A stretch of DNA of 64,000 nt, from the NCBI GenBank assembly GCA_035294305.1, contig DATGLD010000051.1, positions 124,001 to 188,000 of the forward strand, read 5' to 3'. This DNA is from DASRBN01 sp035294305. Its GTDB lineage: Bacteria; Chloroflexota; Ktedonobacteria; Ktedonobacterales; Ktedonobacteraceae. Made by a program: the position numbers and the translations under genes. Shown here one piece after another: positions 63,434 to 64,000 of this stretch (positions are counted from its first letter, which is position 1; every line of letters begins with the position of its first letter). The notes under the pieces were generated by a model, which saw only the letters and a program-made list of their open reading frames with translations, searched no databases and had not been told where the DNA came from.

Positions 63434-63690
63434 ATGAAGAACAAACAAAAAACACAAAACAAATGGCATCCCACGGTAATAGGCGAGCGTGTAGTCAGAT
63501 TCCTGGCCGCCAGACCTTTCACCTTCAGGAGCTACCCATCCAGCCTGTTCACGAGCGACATTCCGGTGCAGGGGCTGGTAGCCGCGCTAAGGCAGGCCGA
63601 GAAGCAGCGCCAGGTAGTTCCACAAGGGGAGATCTCAACGCCCATCATGACGCGGGTGGAAGAGATGGAAAGGGAATTGCAGGGAAGTAG
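63434..63690 (+). CDS. Hypothetical protein, probable frameshift at its 3' end
   Basis: Frame from ATG 63434 (aaagga upstream) shows good composition: MKNKQKTQNKWHPTVIGERV then RFLAARPFTFRSYPSSLFTS and ending near VEEMERELQG. It does not stop at the gene-end hairpin but stays open to the window end, antisense to the convergent gene. A TAG at 63688-63690 lies exactly at the hairpin arm in another frame, so a one-base indel (in the GGGAAG run) probably separates the gene from its stop. Function unknown. Confidence 0.5.
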
Positions 63691-63763
63691 AGAGCTCTCG
63701 CCAGCCGTATCTTCCTGCTCTTTCCAGAGCAGGAAGATACGGCTGGCGAGAGCTCTCTACTTC
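63684..63763. terminator. Very long perfect hairpin (38-bp arms)
   Basis: Arms 63684-63721 and 63726-63763 with loop TTCC. Largest of the gene-end hairpins here, between convergent frames. Confidence 0.8.
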
Positions 63764-63766
63764 AAC

Positions 63767-64000
63767 CTATACCCAGAGGTGCAGGCCGTTGGAAAAGTTC
63801 AATGTTACGGCAAATGTCAGGTACATCAACCAGATGCCGGTAAGCAACTGCCAGATACCGACCAGGCGCGCTCCCATGGGGAAGAAGCTAAAGCGCGTGG
63901 GAGCTTCCGTCAGGTAGATCAAAGACAGACCGATGAAGACAATCACGACCGGAACATCGCCCGCGATTGCGAAGACGATCACGCCCAGTATGGAGATCAA
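63767..64000 (-). CDS. Integral membrane protein, C-terminal part (partial)
   Basis: 77 residues visible. Hydrophobic helices ISILGVIVFAIAGDVPVVIV and LVGIWQLLTGIWLMYLTFAV with the short TEAPTRFSFFPMGAR loop. The gene likely begins beyond the window; the TTG at the edge is not reliable. Not recognised. Confidence 0.6.
   Translation of the reverse strand: MISILGVIVFAIAGDVPVVIVFIGLSLIYLTEAPTRFSFFPMGARLVGIWQLLTGIWLMYLTFAVTLNFSNGLHLWV

Noticed and set aside
63463..63690. 75-codon frame starting at 63463
   Set aside because: Composition and sequence favour the 63434 frame over most of the region; this frame only supplies the TAG at the hairpin.

Overview
The window looks like chromosomal DNA of a soil or filamentous Chloroflexota, most likely of the class Ktedonobacteria. 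This is inferred from the mix of genes: several membrane-anchored Ser/Thr kinases with PASTA-less tails, ECF-type sigma factors with odd fusions, streptogramin-lyase-like propellers, BNR sialidase-like secreted proteins, a C4 zinc-ribbon coiled-coil protein, UbiA/MenA, and many intergenic palindromic repeats. No ribosomal RNA is present, so the placement is not proven. There is one tRNA (Thr, anticodon TGT), no CRISPR array and no recognisable transposase gene.

Layout. 1-1.3 kb: end of an ABC transporter (ATPase, then permease). 1.7-3.5 kb: stand-alone receiver protein and a convergent Ser/Thr kinase. 3.9-6.0 kb: an AT-richer island with a complete restriction-modification system (controller protein, BglI-like endonuclease, convergent methyltransferase). 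6.3-8.4 kb: M20 peptidase and tryptophan 2,3-dioxygenase. 8.7-11 kb: a frameshifted sigma factor with ankyrin repeats followed by a degenerate F1-ATPase beta-subunit paralog. 11.2-17.5 kb: HAD hydrolase, UbiA prenyltransferase, cupin, zinc-ribbon protein, tRNA-Thr and a secreted BNR protein. 17.6-22 kb: a solitary N6-adenine methylase of the type ISP/IIG kind and a histidine kinase carrying its own LuxR DNA-binding domain. 23-33 kb: MazG/tetrapyrrole methylase, MBL hydrolase, UbiB-like kinase, M1 aminopeptidase with HEAT repeats, a lipoprotein, and an orphan Mre11/SbcD nuclease. 33-44 kb: small membrane proteins, an RsmC-like methyltransferase, an EamA transporter, amidohydrolase, Rho with a coupled leader peptide, a truncated comB/GH114 junction, MsrA, and YciH. 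44.8-48.3 kb: two Ser/Thr kinases in tandem. 48.5-51 kb: hemE-hemH-NUDIX operon. 51-57 kb: GH1 beta-glucosidase, then an ECF sigma/Rieske/FixH-like/LolA-like lipoprotein cluster, and a DinB protein. 57-64 kb: phosphatase, hypothetical and membrane proteins, an N-terminally truncated aldo/keto reductase, a 14-repeat Vgb-like propeller and two partial genes.

Regulation and repeats. Several good sigma-70 type promoters are visible. Long perfect hairpins (21-38 bp arms) lie exactly at the 3' ends of genes, often between convergent genes with stop codons at the arm boundaries; they look like bidirectional terminators. Two 127-bp copies of a non-autonomous element with 17-bp terminal inverted repeats and 7-8 bp target duplications are present (33.2 and 58.5 kb). 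Two further families of short palindromic repeats are scattered between genes.

Most notable for follow-up: the P-loop-less AtpD paralog next to a sigma/ankyrin gene, the sigma/Rieske pair in which the Rieske protein has an anti-sigma-like N-terminus and a His-to-Asp change at a cluster ligand, the 127-bp element, the rho leader peptide, and the convergent-stop hairpins.
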